Source: Streptomyces sp. CBMA152
Lineage (GTDB): Bacteria; Actinomycetota; Actinomycetes; Streptomycetales; Streptomycetaceae
Length of the DNA stretch: 64,000 bases
NCBI RefSeq assembly: GCF_014596475.1
Contig: NZ_MECJ01000002.1
Coordinates: forward strand, 248,001 to 312,000
Direction: 5' to 3'
The position numbers and the translations under genes are program-made. Numbering within the stretch: the stretch's first letter is position 1; every line of letters begins with the position of its first letter. The notes beneath the pieces were generated by a model. It saw nothing but the letters and a program-made list of their open reading frames with translations, was not told the DNA's origin and did no database searches. Below, piece by piece: positions 24,381 through 32,951 of the stretch.

Positions 24381-25700
24381 TCAGTCGAACTGGGAACTGG
24401 GCACCGGGCCGGACGAGTTGAGCTGGGCCCGGTCGCCCCGGAGCCAGGTCCCGCGGACGGCCTCGGCGAACTCCGCGAACCGGTCGTCCGGGTCCGCGGG
24501 CGTCTCGCCGTCGCCCTCTTCCGGCGTCGGGTCGGCGCCCACGATCTCGGCGGCGATCCGCGCGGCCGGGCGGTCGTCGGCCGGTGCCGGGTCCATCTCG
24601 CCGTCCTCGTCCGCGTGCAGCTGCTCGTCCCAGGGCGCCATCACCATCTGGTGCAGCAGGGCGACGCTGTCGGCGGTGATCACCGGAGGGTCGGTCCAGT
24701 TGCTCGCGTGCTCGTGCAGCACCTGTCCGGGTACGCGCTCGAAGAGCTGCCCGAGGATTTCGGGTCCCTCGTCCGTCTCGCCCAGCTCGTTGAGGTCGTA
24801 CGCGATCACCACGGTGTTCTCGCGCCCCGCTTCGAAGGGCTGCGCCGGCAGACCGAGTACGTCGGCGGCGGCCAGGCCGAGGATCTGGCTGCCCCGGTCG
24901 GGCAGCAGCGACACCGAACCCGGCCGCACCTCGGCCGACTCCAGCAGCGTCTTCAGCCGCAGCAGACCCCGCAGGCACTGGTCGTGGGAGTCCTGCAACC
25001 AGGCGTACCGGCCGGTCATCGCCGCCTCGAAGCCGAACGGGGACAGGGTGCCGAGGACCGTGCCGCCCATCACGTACTGCCAGCCGCGCAGATCCTGCGT
25101 GTCCAGCGGGCTCACGCGCGCGGCCTCGGCGGCCCGGTCCAGCATCCGGCGCTGGCGGTCGCGCGTGGGTATCCACATCTCGTCCTGCGGGTCCGGCAGC
25201 AGGGCGTGGTGACGGTTCGCCAGGTCCAGGTCGCCCGACATGAGGGCGTTGTAGGCCAGCAGATAGCGGTCCGGCCAGTCGGAGAAACCGCTCTCGTGCC
25301 GCGCCAGTACCTCGACGGCCTCGCCGTGGCGGCCCTCGCGCTCGTACGCGGCCACCAGCTCACGCACCACCGCGAGCGCACCCGGGCGCTGCCGCAGTGC
25401 CTCGCGCAGGGCGGGGACCGCGAGGTAGGAGAGCCCGCGCTCGACGCATGCGTAGCCGAACGCGTACTGCGCCTCCGCCGACTCGGGGCCCGCTGCCAGC
25501 TTCTTGGCGGCCTTGCGCAGGTCGTCGAACCCGGCCGCCTCGGCGGCCCGCCCGACCACGAGCGCCACTTCACCCAGCGGCAGGGTTTCGGCACCCGCCC
25601 TCAGCAGCCGCAGGGCACCGGGGACGTCACCTGAGTCCATGCACTCCCAGGCCTCGACGAGCTGGGCGGACTTCGGACGGGTCTTCTTGCGCGAGAACAT
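24381..25700 (-). CDS. Large TPR-like protein of unknown function
   Basis: A 439-residue soluble protein. Residues 10-180 are helical repeats of TPR type (AWECMDSGDVPGALRLLRAG, AQYAFGYACVERGLSYLAVPALREAL, VRELVAAYEREGRHGEAVEVL). A central region (about 200-370) includes LRGWQYVMGGTVLGTLSPFG and GSQILGLAAADVLGLPAQPF and is shared, to my memory, by a conserved Streptomyces family without assigned role. The C-terminal 80 residues are acidic and Pro-rich, probably disordered. ATG 25700 begins MFSRKK; an in-frame TTG at 25736 would add 12 residues. It lies downstream of the FAD oxidoreductase gene on the same strand with a 63-base gap. Confidence 0.75.
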   Translation of the reverse strand: MFSRKKTRPKSAQLVEAWECMDSGDVPGALRLLRAGAETLPLGEVALVVGRAAEAAGFDDLRKAAKKLAAGPESAEAQYAFGYACVERGLSYLAVPALREALRQRPGALAVVRELVAAYEREGRHGEAVEVLARHESGFSDWPDRYLLAYNALMSGDLDLANRHHALLPDPQDEMWIPTRDRQRRMLDRAAEAARVSPLDTQDLRGWQYVMGGTVLGTLSPFGFEAAMTGRYAWLQDSHDQCLRGLLRLKTLLESAEVRPGSVSLLPDRGSQILGLAAADVLGLPAQPFEAGRENTVVIAYDLNELGETDEGPEILGQLFERVPGQVLHEHASNWTDPPVITADSVALLHQMVMAPWDEQLHADEDGEMDPAPADDRPAARIAAEIVGADPTPEEGDGETPADPDDRFAEFAEAVRGTWLRGDRAQLNSSGPVPSSQFD

Positions 25701-25763
25701 CCGCAGATCATCGCCGATGACGGAGTGTGATCTCAAACCGTTTCGCGGATGCCGCTGCCGTCC

Positions 25764-26864
25764 CTACCGTCGCTCCCCCTTCCCTTCGTGCTCCAGCACC
25801 GAGTCGAGGTCATGACGGTGTCCGGCCGCAGCGCGTGCGCAGACCTCGGCCTCGTTCGCCGCGCTGAAGGTGTCGGCCAAGGCGGTTGACCTGCGGTGTG
25901 CCACGGCGGCCTCGGTGTCCGCGTGCACCAGATCCGCGTTGATCGCCATCGCCGCCTGCACACCGGCCGCCTGGGCGAGCGGGAGAGTCGCCATCAACTC
26001 GGTGACGTTGCCCGCCACCCACACCCCGGCCACCTCGGTCAGCCCCGTGGCATCCGAGGCCACATACGTACCCGTGGCCATGGGGTGTTCCACCGGGACG
26101 AGCCCGAGGCCGGACAGCACCTCGCCGCGCGCCACCAACCGCGGCGCCACCACCAGCGCCTCCACCGCCACGCGCCGCCCCGAGGACAGCCGCACCCCGG
26201 CCAGCCGGTCCGCCACCACGTCCAGGGCGGTCACCGCGTCCTCGACGACCGTGATCCCGCGTGCCGCCAGGCGCTCCGAGTCCTTCTCGGCCAGGGCCGC
26301 ACCGGCGGGCAGGAACAACGTGACCCGCGACGACCACTGCCGCAGCAGCAACGTCTGATGCAGGGAGGCGGGCCGGCCGCCCAGTACGCCGATCGGCGCG
26401 TCGCGGAACTCCCAGCCGTGGCAGTACGGGCAGTGGAGCACATCGCGCCCCCACCGCTCCCGCAACCCCGGTACCTCGGGCAGCTCGTCGACCAGCCCCG
26501 TCGTCACCAGGAGCCGCCGTGCCCGCAGCTCACGCCCGCTCGCGGTGCTGACGACGAAGCCGCCCGCCACCCGCCGGGCCGAGACCGCCCGGTCGGCGAT
26601 GATCCGGCCGCCGTATCCGGCGACCTCCTCCCGGCCGAGGCGCAGCAGCTCAAGCGGGGCCACACCGTCGCGGGACAGCAGACCGTGGGCCTCCGCAGCG
26701 GGGGCGTTGCGCGGTTCGCCGGAGTCGACGACCACCACGGAACGGCGGGCACGCGCGAGCGTCAGCGCCCCCGACAACCCGGCGACGCCCCCGCCGATCA
26801 CCACGACGTCCAGCTCTCCGGATACTTCCTCGGACGCTTCTACGGAATCCCTGTTCGCAGTCAT
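25764..26864 (-). CDS. Thioredoxin-reductase-like FAD oxidoreductase
   Basis: A 366-residue flavoprotein of the class II pyridine-nucleotide disulfide family. It has the FAD dinucleotide fold VVVIGGGVAGLSGALTLARA near the N-terminus, a redox-active CPYC within LHCPYCHGWEF (about residues 140-150), a second nucleotide fold around IGVLGGRPASLH (atypical GxGxx) and the C-terminal FAD motif VAGNVTE. It resembles TrxR-type proteins used for dithiol formation in secondary metabolism, such as HlmI or GliT, as well as housekeeping homologues. ATG 26864 is used. A 50-residue C-terminal extension rich in His, Glu and Ala is longer than in classical TrxR. No thioredoxin gene lies beside it. Confidence 0.85.
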   Translation of the reverse strand: MTANRDSVEASEEVSGELDVVVIGGGVAGLSGALTLARARRSVVVVDSGEPRNAPAAEAHGLLSRDGVAPLELLRLGREEVAGYGGRIIADRAVSARRVAGGFVVSTASGRELRARRLLVTTGLVDELPEVPGLRERWGRDVLHCPYCHGWEFRDAPIGVLGGRPASLHQTLLLRQWSSRVTLFLPAGAALAEKDSERLAARGITVVEDAVTALDVVADRLAGVRLSSGRRVAVEALVVAPRLVARGEVLSGLGLVPVEHPMATGTYVASDATGLTEVAGVWVAGNVTELMATLPLAQAAGVQAAMAINADLVHADTEAAVAHRRSTALADTFSAANEAEVCARAAAGHRHDLDSVLEHEGKGERR

Positions 26865-26925
26865 GGAAACACCGTGCGCCCTGCCTGCCGGGCCCGCCAT
26901 TTTTGTTGCTGATTCGGCAAGGGCA

Positions 26926-28041
26926 TCAACGACGGCGCAGCGGCACCCCCGGCTCCCACCGCTGCTGGTACCGGCCGGCCGACGCACCGGCGGTGAACGC
27001 GGCCGAGGACGCGGTCGACGTCCCCACCCGCCAGTCGATCTCCTTCACCGCCTGGTACCAGATGACCCCGATGATGTCGCGCCGCCGGGGCAGCGTGCGG
27101 AACATATCGGTGATCCACTCGGCCTTCCGCCCGGCCGCGTCGGTGGCGCCGACCTCGGTGATGACGAGCGGCTTACGGGTGAAGCGCCGCAGCTCCGTCC
27201 GAGACGGGTTGAACAGCCGGTCGAACGACTGGTAGTTCTCCTTGCCCACCGTGCCGTAGTAGCCGGACAGACCCACCCAGTCCACATACGCGTCCCCGGG
27301 GTAAAGCCCGGCCAGCGGTGTGGAGTTGGCGTAACTGATGTTGGGGCTCCACACCCACACCGCGTTGCGCGCGCCCACCGCGTCGAAGATCCGGTGGACA
27401 TGGCGCCAGGCCTGCACGTACTCACCGGCGCCGTTGCCGTTGGACTGCTCGCACCACGGGTACCAGTAGCCGTTCATCTCATGGGCGAAGCGGATGGCCA
27501 CGGGGTAGTGGAGCGACTTGATGCCCTGAGCCCAGGACCGTACGTACGCGTCGAAGGAACCGTCGATGATGTGGGAGAGACGGTATGTGGGTTGTTCGCC
27601 GCGCAGCCTGGGCTCCTTGGCCTCGGCCGTGTGGTCCCAGGGTTCCCAGGCGATCATCGGGAGCATGCCCCGCTCGGCGACACGGTTGATCGCCCCGGCG
27701 TCGAAGTGGTCGCTCTTCCAGTCGGCCGAGAACTCGTACACCTGCGGATGGTGCCCCGTCTGCCGGGCGAACTCGGCGGCCTCCGTGAAGTCATGGGTGC
27801 CCGCCGAGGTGAAGACGCCGATGAACGCCTTTCCGGTGGCGGGGAAGGAGGCGGTGGTGGGTTGCTGTGCGGCGGGGTGTCGGTCGTCGGGCAGTACGGT
27901 CGTCGGGGGCAGTACGGCGTCGGCGCGTGCGGCGGCCGCGCGGCGGTCGCGGTCCGCCAGGTCCGGTGCCAGCGTGAAGGTGTACCAGGTCAGCAGTACG
28001 GCACCGAGCAGCGCGAGCAGCCGTGGTGCCGTGATCTTCAC
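26926..28041 (-). CDS. Exported glycoside hydrolase family 26 protein (beta-mannanase-like)
   Basis: A 371-residue protein with an N-terminal membrane anchor or signal (LLALLGAVLLTWYTFTLAP) and a GH26 (beta/alpha)8 barrel. The acid/base glutamate is in IRFAHEMNGYWYPW (about residue 205), the nucleophile glutamate in LVITEVGATD (about 305), both in family context. GH26 includes beta-mannanases, lichenases and beta-1,3-xylanases. The GTG start (28041) overlaps the stop of the synthase gene by four bases (GTGA), so the two proteins are made together. By analogy with BcsZ in cellulose operons, this enzyme may trim or release the polysaccharide made by the partner GT2; that is inference. Confidence 0.9.
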   Translation of the reverse strand: MKITAPRLLALLGAVLLTWYTFTLAPDLADRDRRAAAARADAVLPPTTVLPDDRHPAAQQPTTASFPATGKAFIGVFTSAGTHDFTEAAEFARQTGHHPQVYEFSADWKSDHFDAGAINRVAERGMLPMIAWEPWDHTAEAKEPRLRGEQPTYRLSHIIDGSFDAYVRSWAQGIKSLHYPVAIRFAHEMNGYWYPWCEQSNGNGAGEYVQAWRHVHRIFDAVGARNAVWVWSPNISYANSTPLAGLYPGDAYVDWVGLSGYYGTVGKENYQSFDRLFNPSRTELRRFTRKPLVITEVGATDAAGRKAEWITDMFRTLPRRRDIIGVIWYQAVKEIDWRVGTSTASSAAFTAGASAGRYQQRWEPGVPLRRR

Positions 28042-29786
28042 CGTTCGGCCCTCGCGGTGCGCAGCCGGGTGGAGAGGCCCTGGACCAGTGCGAGCAGCGG
28101 CGGGGCCGAACCGGCCGCGAGGCCGAGCAGTGTCCACATCCGCATCGCGGTGTAGTCGTGGTGGTGCAGGAAACTGGCCGTGAGCAGAGCCCCGGCCATG
28201 AGCGCCCACAACAGGTGCAGGCGGAACGTGCGCAGCGACTCCGAGCTGCGCAACTCGCCCTTGGCGGTGACGACATACGCCAGCGGTCGGCGCAGCAGGG
28301 CGTTCGCCGCCGCGTCGATGTAGACGGGTCCGGCGAAGAGCGAGAGCAGGATGCCCGCGATACCGATCTCCCGTCGCTCGTGTTCGGCGAGGTTGAACCG
28401 CCGCAGCCACAGCCACAGCGCGAACGAGCCGCCCATCCCCGCCGACCACAGCAGGAACCAGGGGAGACCCGGCAGTTGGATGGAGGAGACCCCGAGCAGC
28501 ATGTACAGAGCGGTGGCCAGGGTGCCGAGGCCCAGACTCATGGCGACGCTCGGGTAGTAGAACTGCACCAGGCCGTACAACAGCCGCTGCCCGGGCCGCA
28601 GTTGAATGCCCTCCCGCAGCCGGGAGTTGAGGGTGATCTCCCAGACGCCGTACGCCCAGCGGCGCTGCTGGTTGAAGTAGTCGGTCCAGGTCGTCGGGCC
28701 TTCACCGATCGCCACCACATCGGGGGTGTAGACACCCTTCCAGCCGTTCCCGGTGGCGGGGTTGACCGTGCCGTGCACCCGCATGCTCGTGAGGTGGTCC
28801 TCGATGATGGAGTCCTGATAGCCGCCGATCTTCTGCCACGCGGTGACACGGTAGAGGTGGTTGGTGCCGATGAGCAGCGGCGCGTCCAGACCGTTGCCGC
28901 CGCGCTCGACCATGCTGCTGAACAGGTACTGCTGCACCGAGGCGCCGTGCGAGACCCAGTTGTCGTACGCGTTGCCGTACACCTGCGGGGCGACGACGAA
29001 CGCGGTGTCGGGGGCGTGGAAGTAGCCGAGCGTCCGCTCCAGGAAGCAGGGGAGCGGCACATGGTCGGGGTCCATCTGGGCGACCACGTCGTAGTCGTTC
29101 TCGTGCTCGGCGCGCCAGGCGTTGTGGTTGCCCGACTTGGTGCGGGCGCGGAACGGGCCGGACGGCTGGTTGTACTCCGGTCGGCCCTTGCGGCTGAAGT
29201 GGTGCACGCCGAGCCGCGCCGCCATCTGCCGTACGGCCGGATCGTCGCCCTCGTCCAGGATCCAGACGTCGACGGTGCAGTTCCAGCGCTCCACCTCCAG
29301 CATGGCCCGCAGGGTCCGCTGGACGACGGCCAGCGGCTCCTTCGACGGCACGATGGTGGTGAGCATGGCGACGCGCAGTCCGGACGGCGGGACCATGGGG
29401 ATGGGGTCCTTCGCCCGGAAGGCGAACACCCAAATGGCCGCCGCCTGCACGACTTTGATCGTCTCGACCCCGATCACCAGACAGAACCCGACCCGGGCCA
29501 GACACAGCCCGCAGCCCCCGAGCCCGGTCACCCCGGGTCCGGGCACATGTTCGGGCAGCAGCAGCCAGCCGATGAACACGATGTCGGCGAGCGCGGTGGC
29601 GGCGGTCACCGCCGTGAGCAACACCCGCTGGTCCAGGCGCAGTACGGGGCAGTACGCGACCTCCCGGCCCGGGTTGGCCAGCGGGCCGCAGGCCCGGGCG
29701 GCGCGGACATAGGCTTCGACGGCCGACGCGTTGCGGCGATCCCTCCTCTCGGCGCGCCGATCGGGCCGGGATGCATCTCTGGACAT
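28038..29786 (-). CDS. Cellulose-synthase-like family 2 glycosyltransferase
   Basis: A 582-residue processive GT2 membrane enzyme. Two hydrophobic segments (about 60-110) precede the cytosolic catalytic domain (about 130-400), which has VWILDEGDDPAV, the metal-binding AQMDPDHVP, the general-base IIEDHLTSMR and the acceptor-binding QQRRWAYG, all signatures of processive beta-glycan synthases. Four or more membrane segments follow, with an amphipathic linker, but no PilZ domain. ATG 29786 follows AAGGGGGGAC. The coupled GH26 gene suggests a beta-mannan or mixed-linkage glucan product. In Streptomyces, the related CslA makes a glycan at hyphal tips, but this one lacks the GlxA partner seen there, so it is probably a different system. 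Confidence 0.9.
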   Translation of the reverse strand: MSRDASRPDRRAERRDRRNASAVEAYVRAARACGPLANPGREVAYCPVLRLDQRVLLTAVTAATALADIVFIGWLLLPEHVPGPGVTGLGGCGLCLARVGFCLVIGVETIKVVQAAAIWVFAFRAKDPIPMVPPSGLRVAMLTTIVPSKEPLAVVQRTLRAMLEVERWNCTVDVWILDEGDDPAVRQMAARLGVHHFSRKGRPEYNQPSGPFRARTKSGNHNAWRAEHENDYDVVAQMDPDHVPLPCFLERTLGYFHAPDTAFVVAPQVYGNAYDNWVSHGASVQQYLFSSMVERGGNGLDAPLLIGTNHLYRVTAWQKIGGYQDSIIEDHLTSMRVHGTVNPATGNGWKGVYTPDVVAIGEGPTTWTDYFNQQRRWAYGVWEITLNSRLREGIQLRPGQRLLYGLVQFYYPSVAMSLGLGTLATALYMLLGVSSIQLPGLPWFLLWSAGMGGSFALWLWLRRFNLAEHERREIGIAGILLSLFAGPVYIDAAANALLRRPLAYVVTAKGELRSSESLRTFRLHLLWALMAGALLTASFLHHHDYTAMRMWTLLGLAAGSAPPLLALVQGLSTRLRTARAER

Positions 29787-29927
29787 GTCCCCCCTTAGTG
29801 GCAACCAGCGTCACTCCGCTGTGAACAGGCCACTACCTGTTGTGAGTGAAGGACAGCGGCGTCGGCCGCCCGGTTCCCGCCGTTCTCGGATACCACCCGC
29901 TCGGATGTGAGAGGGCTCGGACGGGGC

Positions 29928-31943
29928 TCAGATACGAACGGCGTACAGGGTGCTGTCGTCGCCGCCGAAGTACACCGTGTCCTGTGTGACGGCCGGTGAG
30001 TGCACGGGGGCGGAGGCGGAGAAGGCCCACAGCTGCTCTCCGGTGGTGGAGCGCAGTGCGTAGAGCTTGGTGTCGTCGCTGCCCACGTACACCACGGATC
30101 CCGCCGTGACCGGTGAGTGCACGTCTCCGGCGGCGGTGAACTCCCAGGCGGGCTTGCCGGTTTGGGCGTCCAGTGCGTGCAGTGTCCTCCCACCGCCCAC
30201 GTACACCACACCCGTGGCGATCGTGGGGTTGGAGCCGACCGAGGCCCCCTCGAATCGCCATACCTGCTTTCCGGTGCCCGCGTCGACGGCGTACAGGTTT
30301 CCGTCGGTGCTGCCGAAGTAGACGAGGCCGCTCGCGGTGCAGGGTATGCCGGACACGGCCCCCTTGGTGGTGAAGGCCCACCGCTTGTCACCGTTGTTCG
30401 CGTTCACCGCGTAGAGGTTGGTGTCACTGCTGCCCACGTACACCGTGTCGCCCGAGACGGCGGGGGAGTGGGTGTCGTTGTCCGCGGTGAAGGCCCATCT
30501 GCGGTTTCCGTCGGCGCTGTCCACGGCGTACAGGCGGTGATCCGCGCTGCCCACGTACGCGACGCCTCCCGTCACGACGGGGGTGTGGACGATGCCTCCC
30601 GTGACGAACCGCCAGCGGACCTTGCCCGACAGTGCGTCGAAGGCGTAGAGCGTACGGTCGTCACCGCCGAGGTAGACGCTGCCGCCAAGCACGGTGGGTG
30701 CGGAGCCGATGGCCGCGCCGGTCGTGTACGACCAGCGGCGCGTCCCGTCGGCGACGGCGAGCGCATACAGCGTGCCGTCGTTGCTCGCCGCGTAGACCAG
30801 ATCGCCGGCGACTCTGGGATACGACAGTACGGTGCCGGTGGTCGTGAACCGCCAGCGCGGCGTTCCCGAGGTGGCCGACTTGCTCCCGTGTGTGAGGGCC
30901 CACGTGGCAGCGGCCACCCCACCGGCGGCCACGACTCCCGCAGCGCCGTACAGCAGTCGGCGCCGACTGACCGGCCGCTCGGGCAACGGCGCTGGTGGGA
31001 GCGCAGGGGTGTAGGGGGGTGCGGGCGGCGTCACCCGGTCCGGGACCGGGACCTCCGCGCTCTGCCAGGTCGTCGGCAGCCACCCGGCCGAGAGCAGTTC
31101 CACCGGCGACCGGCCGCCGGTCAGAGCGGGCATCAGAGCCGCCAGGGTCGGCCGGTCGGCGGGCTTCTTCGCCAGGCACCAGCCGATCAGCTGGCGCAAC
31201 CCGGCCGGAATCGCTCCCAGATCGGGCTCCTCGTGCACCACGCGGAACAGTAGCGCCGCCACCGACACTTCCCCGAAGGGCCCGGCGCCCGTCGCGGCGA
31301 ACGCCAGGACCGAACCGAGCGAGAAGACGTCCGACGAGGGCTCGATCGCGTGCCCCTGGATCTGCTCGGGCGACATGTACCCAGGAGAGCCGATGGTGGT
31401 TCCGGTGAGGGTGAGTCCGCTGTGCTCGGCGAGCCGGGAGATCCCGAAGTCGATGACGCGGGGCCCGTCTTCGGCCAGGAGCACGTTCGCGGGCTTGAGG
31501 TCCCGGTGGATCAGGGAGGCACCGTGAATCGCGGTCAGCGCCTCCACCAGTGCGGCCCCCAGCGCCCGTACCGACCGCTCGGGGAACGGTCCGCACTTCT
31601 GCACTGCTTGCTGGAGCGAGGGCCCGGGAATGTAGGCGGTCGCGAGCCACGGCTGACGCCCCTCGGGGTCCGCGTCGACCACCCCGGCCGTGAAGAACCC
31701 GCCCACGGCCCGGGAGGCCATCACCTCGCGCACGAAGCGCTGCCGGAACGCGGGTTCCTGTACGTACTCGGGACGGATGACCTTGATCGCGACCCGTCGA
31801 CCGCTCGGCGAATACCCGAGGTAGACACGGCCCATGCCCCCACTGCCCAACTGGGCCACCACTCGGTACGGTCCCACGGCGACGGGATCGTCAGGCCCCA
31901 ACGGCTCCAAGGCGCCCCCCGGGTCACGTCCTGGACGAATCAC
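29928..31943 (-). CDS. Membrane Ser/Thr protein kinase with eight-blade PQQ propeller sensor
   Basis: A 671-residue receptor-like kinase. The N-terminal kinase domain (about 20-280) is complete: glycine loop LGSGGMGRVY, VAIKV lysine, catalytic HRDLKPANV, DFG metal motif and the activation segment LTGTTIGSPGYMSPEQ. A Pro-rich linker leads to one transmembrane helix (RRRLLYGAAGVVAAGG, about 330-353). The extracytoplasmic part is eight repeats of the pattern VYVGSxDxxLYAVDAxTGxxxWxF, each near 38 residues; the first strand and last half-repeat close a ring, so it should be a PQQ/beta-propeller. Such kinases sense an external ligand and phosphorylate cytosolic proteins. Start GTG 31943 is used; a TTG directly before it is possible. 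Confidence 0.93.
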   Translation of the reverse strand: MIRPGRDPGGALEPLGPDDPVAVGPYRVVAQLGSGGMGRVYLGYSPSGRRVAIKVIRPEYVQEPAFRQRFVREVMASRAVGGFFTAGVVDADPEGRQPWLATAYIPGPSLQQAVQKCGPFPERSVRALGAALVEALTAIHGASLIHRDLKPANVLLAEDGPRVIDFGISRLAEHSGLTLTGTTIGSPGYMSPEQIQGHAIEPSSDVFSLGSVLAFAATGAGPFGEVSVAALLFRVVHEEPDLGAIPAGLRQLIGWCLAKKPADRPTLAALMPALTGGRSPVELLSAGWLPTTWQSAEVPVPDRVTPPAPPYTPALPPAPLPERPVSRRRLLYGAAGVVAAGGVAAATWALTHGSKSATSGTPRWRFTTTGTVLSYPRVAGDLVYAASNDGTLYALAVADGTRRWSYTTGAAIGSAPTVLGGSVYLGGDDRTLYAFDALSGKVRWRFVTGGIVHTPVVTGGVAYVGSADHRLYAVDSADGNRRWAFTADNDTHSPAVSGDTVYVGSSDTNLYAVNANNGDKRWAFTTKGAVSGIPCTASGLVYFGSTDGNLYAVDAGTGKQVWRFEGASVGSNPTIATGVVYVGGGRTLHALDAQTGKPAWEFTAAGDVHSPVTAGSVVYVGSDDTKLYALRSTTGEQLWAFSASAPVHSPAVTQDTVYFGGDDSTLYAVRI

Positions 31944-32029
31944 CAACTCGCTTGCCGTAGAAGCGTAGCGAAGCCAGGCCGGGCGCCGCGGGGAAACGCG
32001 CTTGACGTGCGTCGGAGTGGGGGGATCGG

Positions 32030-32941
32030 ATGACGCCCATGAGCACAGGGCAGCTGGATCCGGATCTGCGTCCCATCGACGACGAACTCGTACGCGAGCT
32101 GATAGATAGTCAATTCCCGCAATGGACGGGGCTGATGGTGAAGCGGATTCCCTCCGGTGGCACGGTCAACGCCATGTTCCGGCTGGGCGAGGACATGGTC
32201 GTACGACTGCCCTTGGTGCAGGGTGGGGCTGCGGATGTGTCGATGGAGCGGAAGTGGCTGCCGCGGCTCGCGCCCTTGCTGCCCACGGCCGTGCCCGAGG
32301 TGCTGGGGGCCGGGGAGCCCGCCGAGGGGTATCCGTGGCCGTGGTCGGTGTACCGGTGGCTGGCGGGGGAGAACCCGGAGGAGGGGGCGCTGAGCGAGCC
32401 GGTGCTGTTGGCGAAGGATCTGGCCGAGTTCGTGACGGCGATGTGGAGCGTCACGCTGCCCGGGGCGCCGTGCGCCCACCGTGGCGGGCCGTTGGATTCG
32501 CTCGACGCGTCGACCCGGGCTGCGATCGAGGAACTGCGCGGGATCCCGGAGGAGGGCGTCGACTGCGATGCCGTGGCCGCTGTGTGGGAGGACGCGCTGG
32601 CGGCGCCGGGCTGGGACGGCCCGCCGGTGTGGCTGCATGCCGATCTGATGCCGGGCAATCTGCTGGTGGACGGCGGCAGATTGACGTCGGTGATCGACTT
32701 CGGGTGCATGGGGGTCGGCGACCCGGCCTGTGATCTGTTCCCGGCGTGGAACCTGCTGCCTCCCGATGCGCGGCGGGTCTTCCGCGAAGCGCTGGACGTG
32801 GACGACGCGATGTGGCGTCGTGGCCGGGGGCGGACGCTCTCGCAGGCGCTGGTCGCGCTGCCGTACTACCGCACGACCAACCCGTCGATGGCACGCAACG
32901 CCCGGCACGTGATCCGGGCGGTGCTGGCGGAAGCCGCCTGA
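32030..32941 (+). CDS. Aminoglycoside phosphotransferase (APH) family kinase
   Basis: A 303-residue protein-kinase-like fold enzyme. It shows a shortened glycine-loop region followed by MFRLGEDMVVRLPL, the Brenner-type catalytic loop WLHADLMPGNLLV (Asp base near residue 205) and the metal-binding IDFGCMGVGDPACDL. This order is typical of APH(3')-like and macrolide-kinase-like proteins, many of which act on unknown small molecules. ATG 32030 follows GGGGGA. It is divergent from the Ser/Thr kinase gene and convergent with the AI-2E transporter gene. Substrate cannot be read from sequence; calling it a resistance gene would be premature. Confidence 0.9.
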   Translation: MTPMSTGQLDPDLRPIDDELVRELIDSQFPQWTGLMVKRIPSGGTVNAMFRLGEDMVVRLPLVQGGAADVSMERKWLPRLAPLLPTAVPEVLGAGEPAEGYPWPWSVYRWLAGENPEEGALSEPVLLAKDLAEFVTAMWSVTLPGAPCAHRGGPLDSLDASTRAAIEELRGIPEEGVDCDAVAAVWEDALAAPGWDGPPVWLHADLMPGNLLVDGGRLTSVIDFGCMGVGDPACDLFPAWNLLPPDARRVFREALDVDDAMWRRGRGRTLSQALVALPYYRTTNPSMARNARHVIRAVLAEAA

Positions 32942-32951
32942 CTCGGGGCTC

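Noticed and set aside
32030..32941. Aminoglycoside resistance gene
   Set aside because: The APH fold is clear but substrate cannot be inferred; many such proteins in Streptomyces are not resistance genes.
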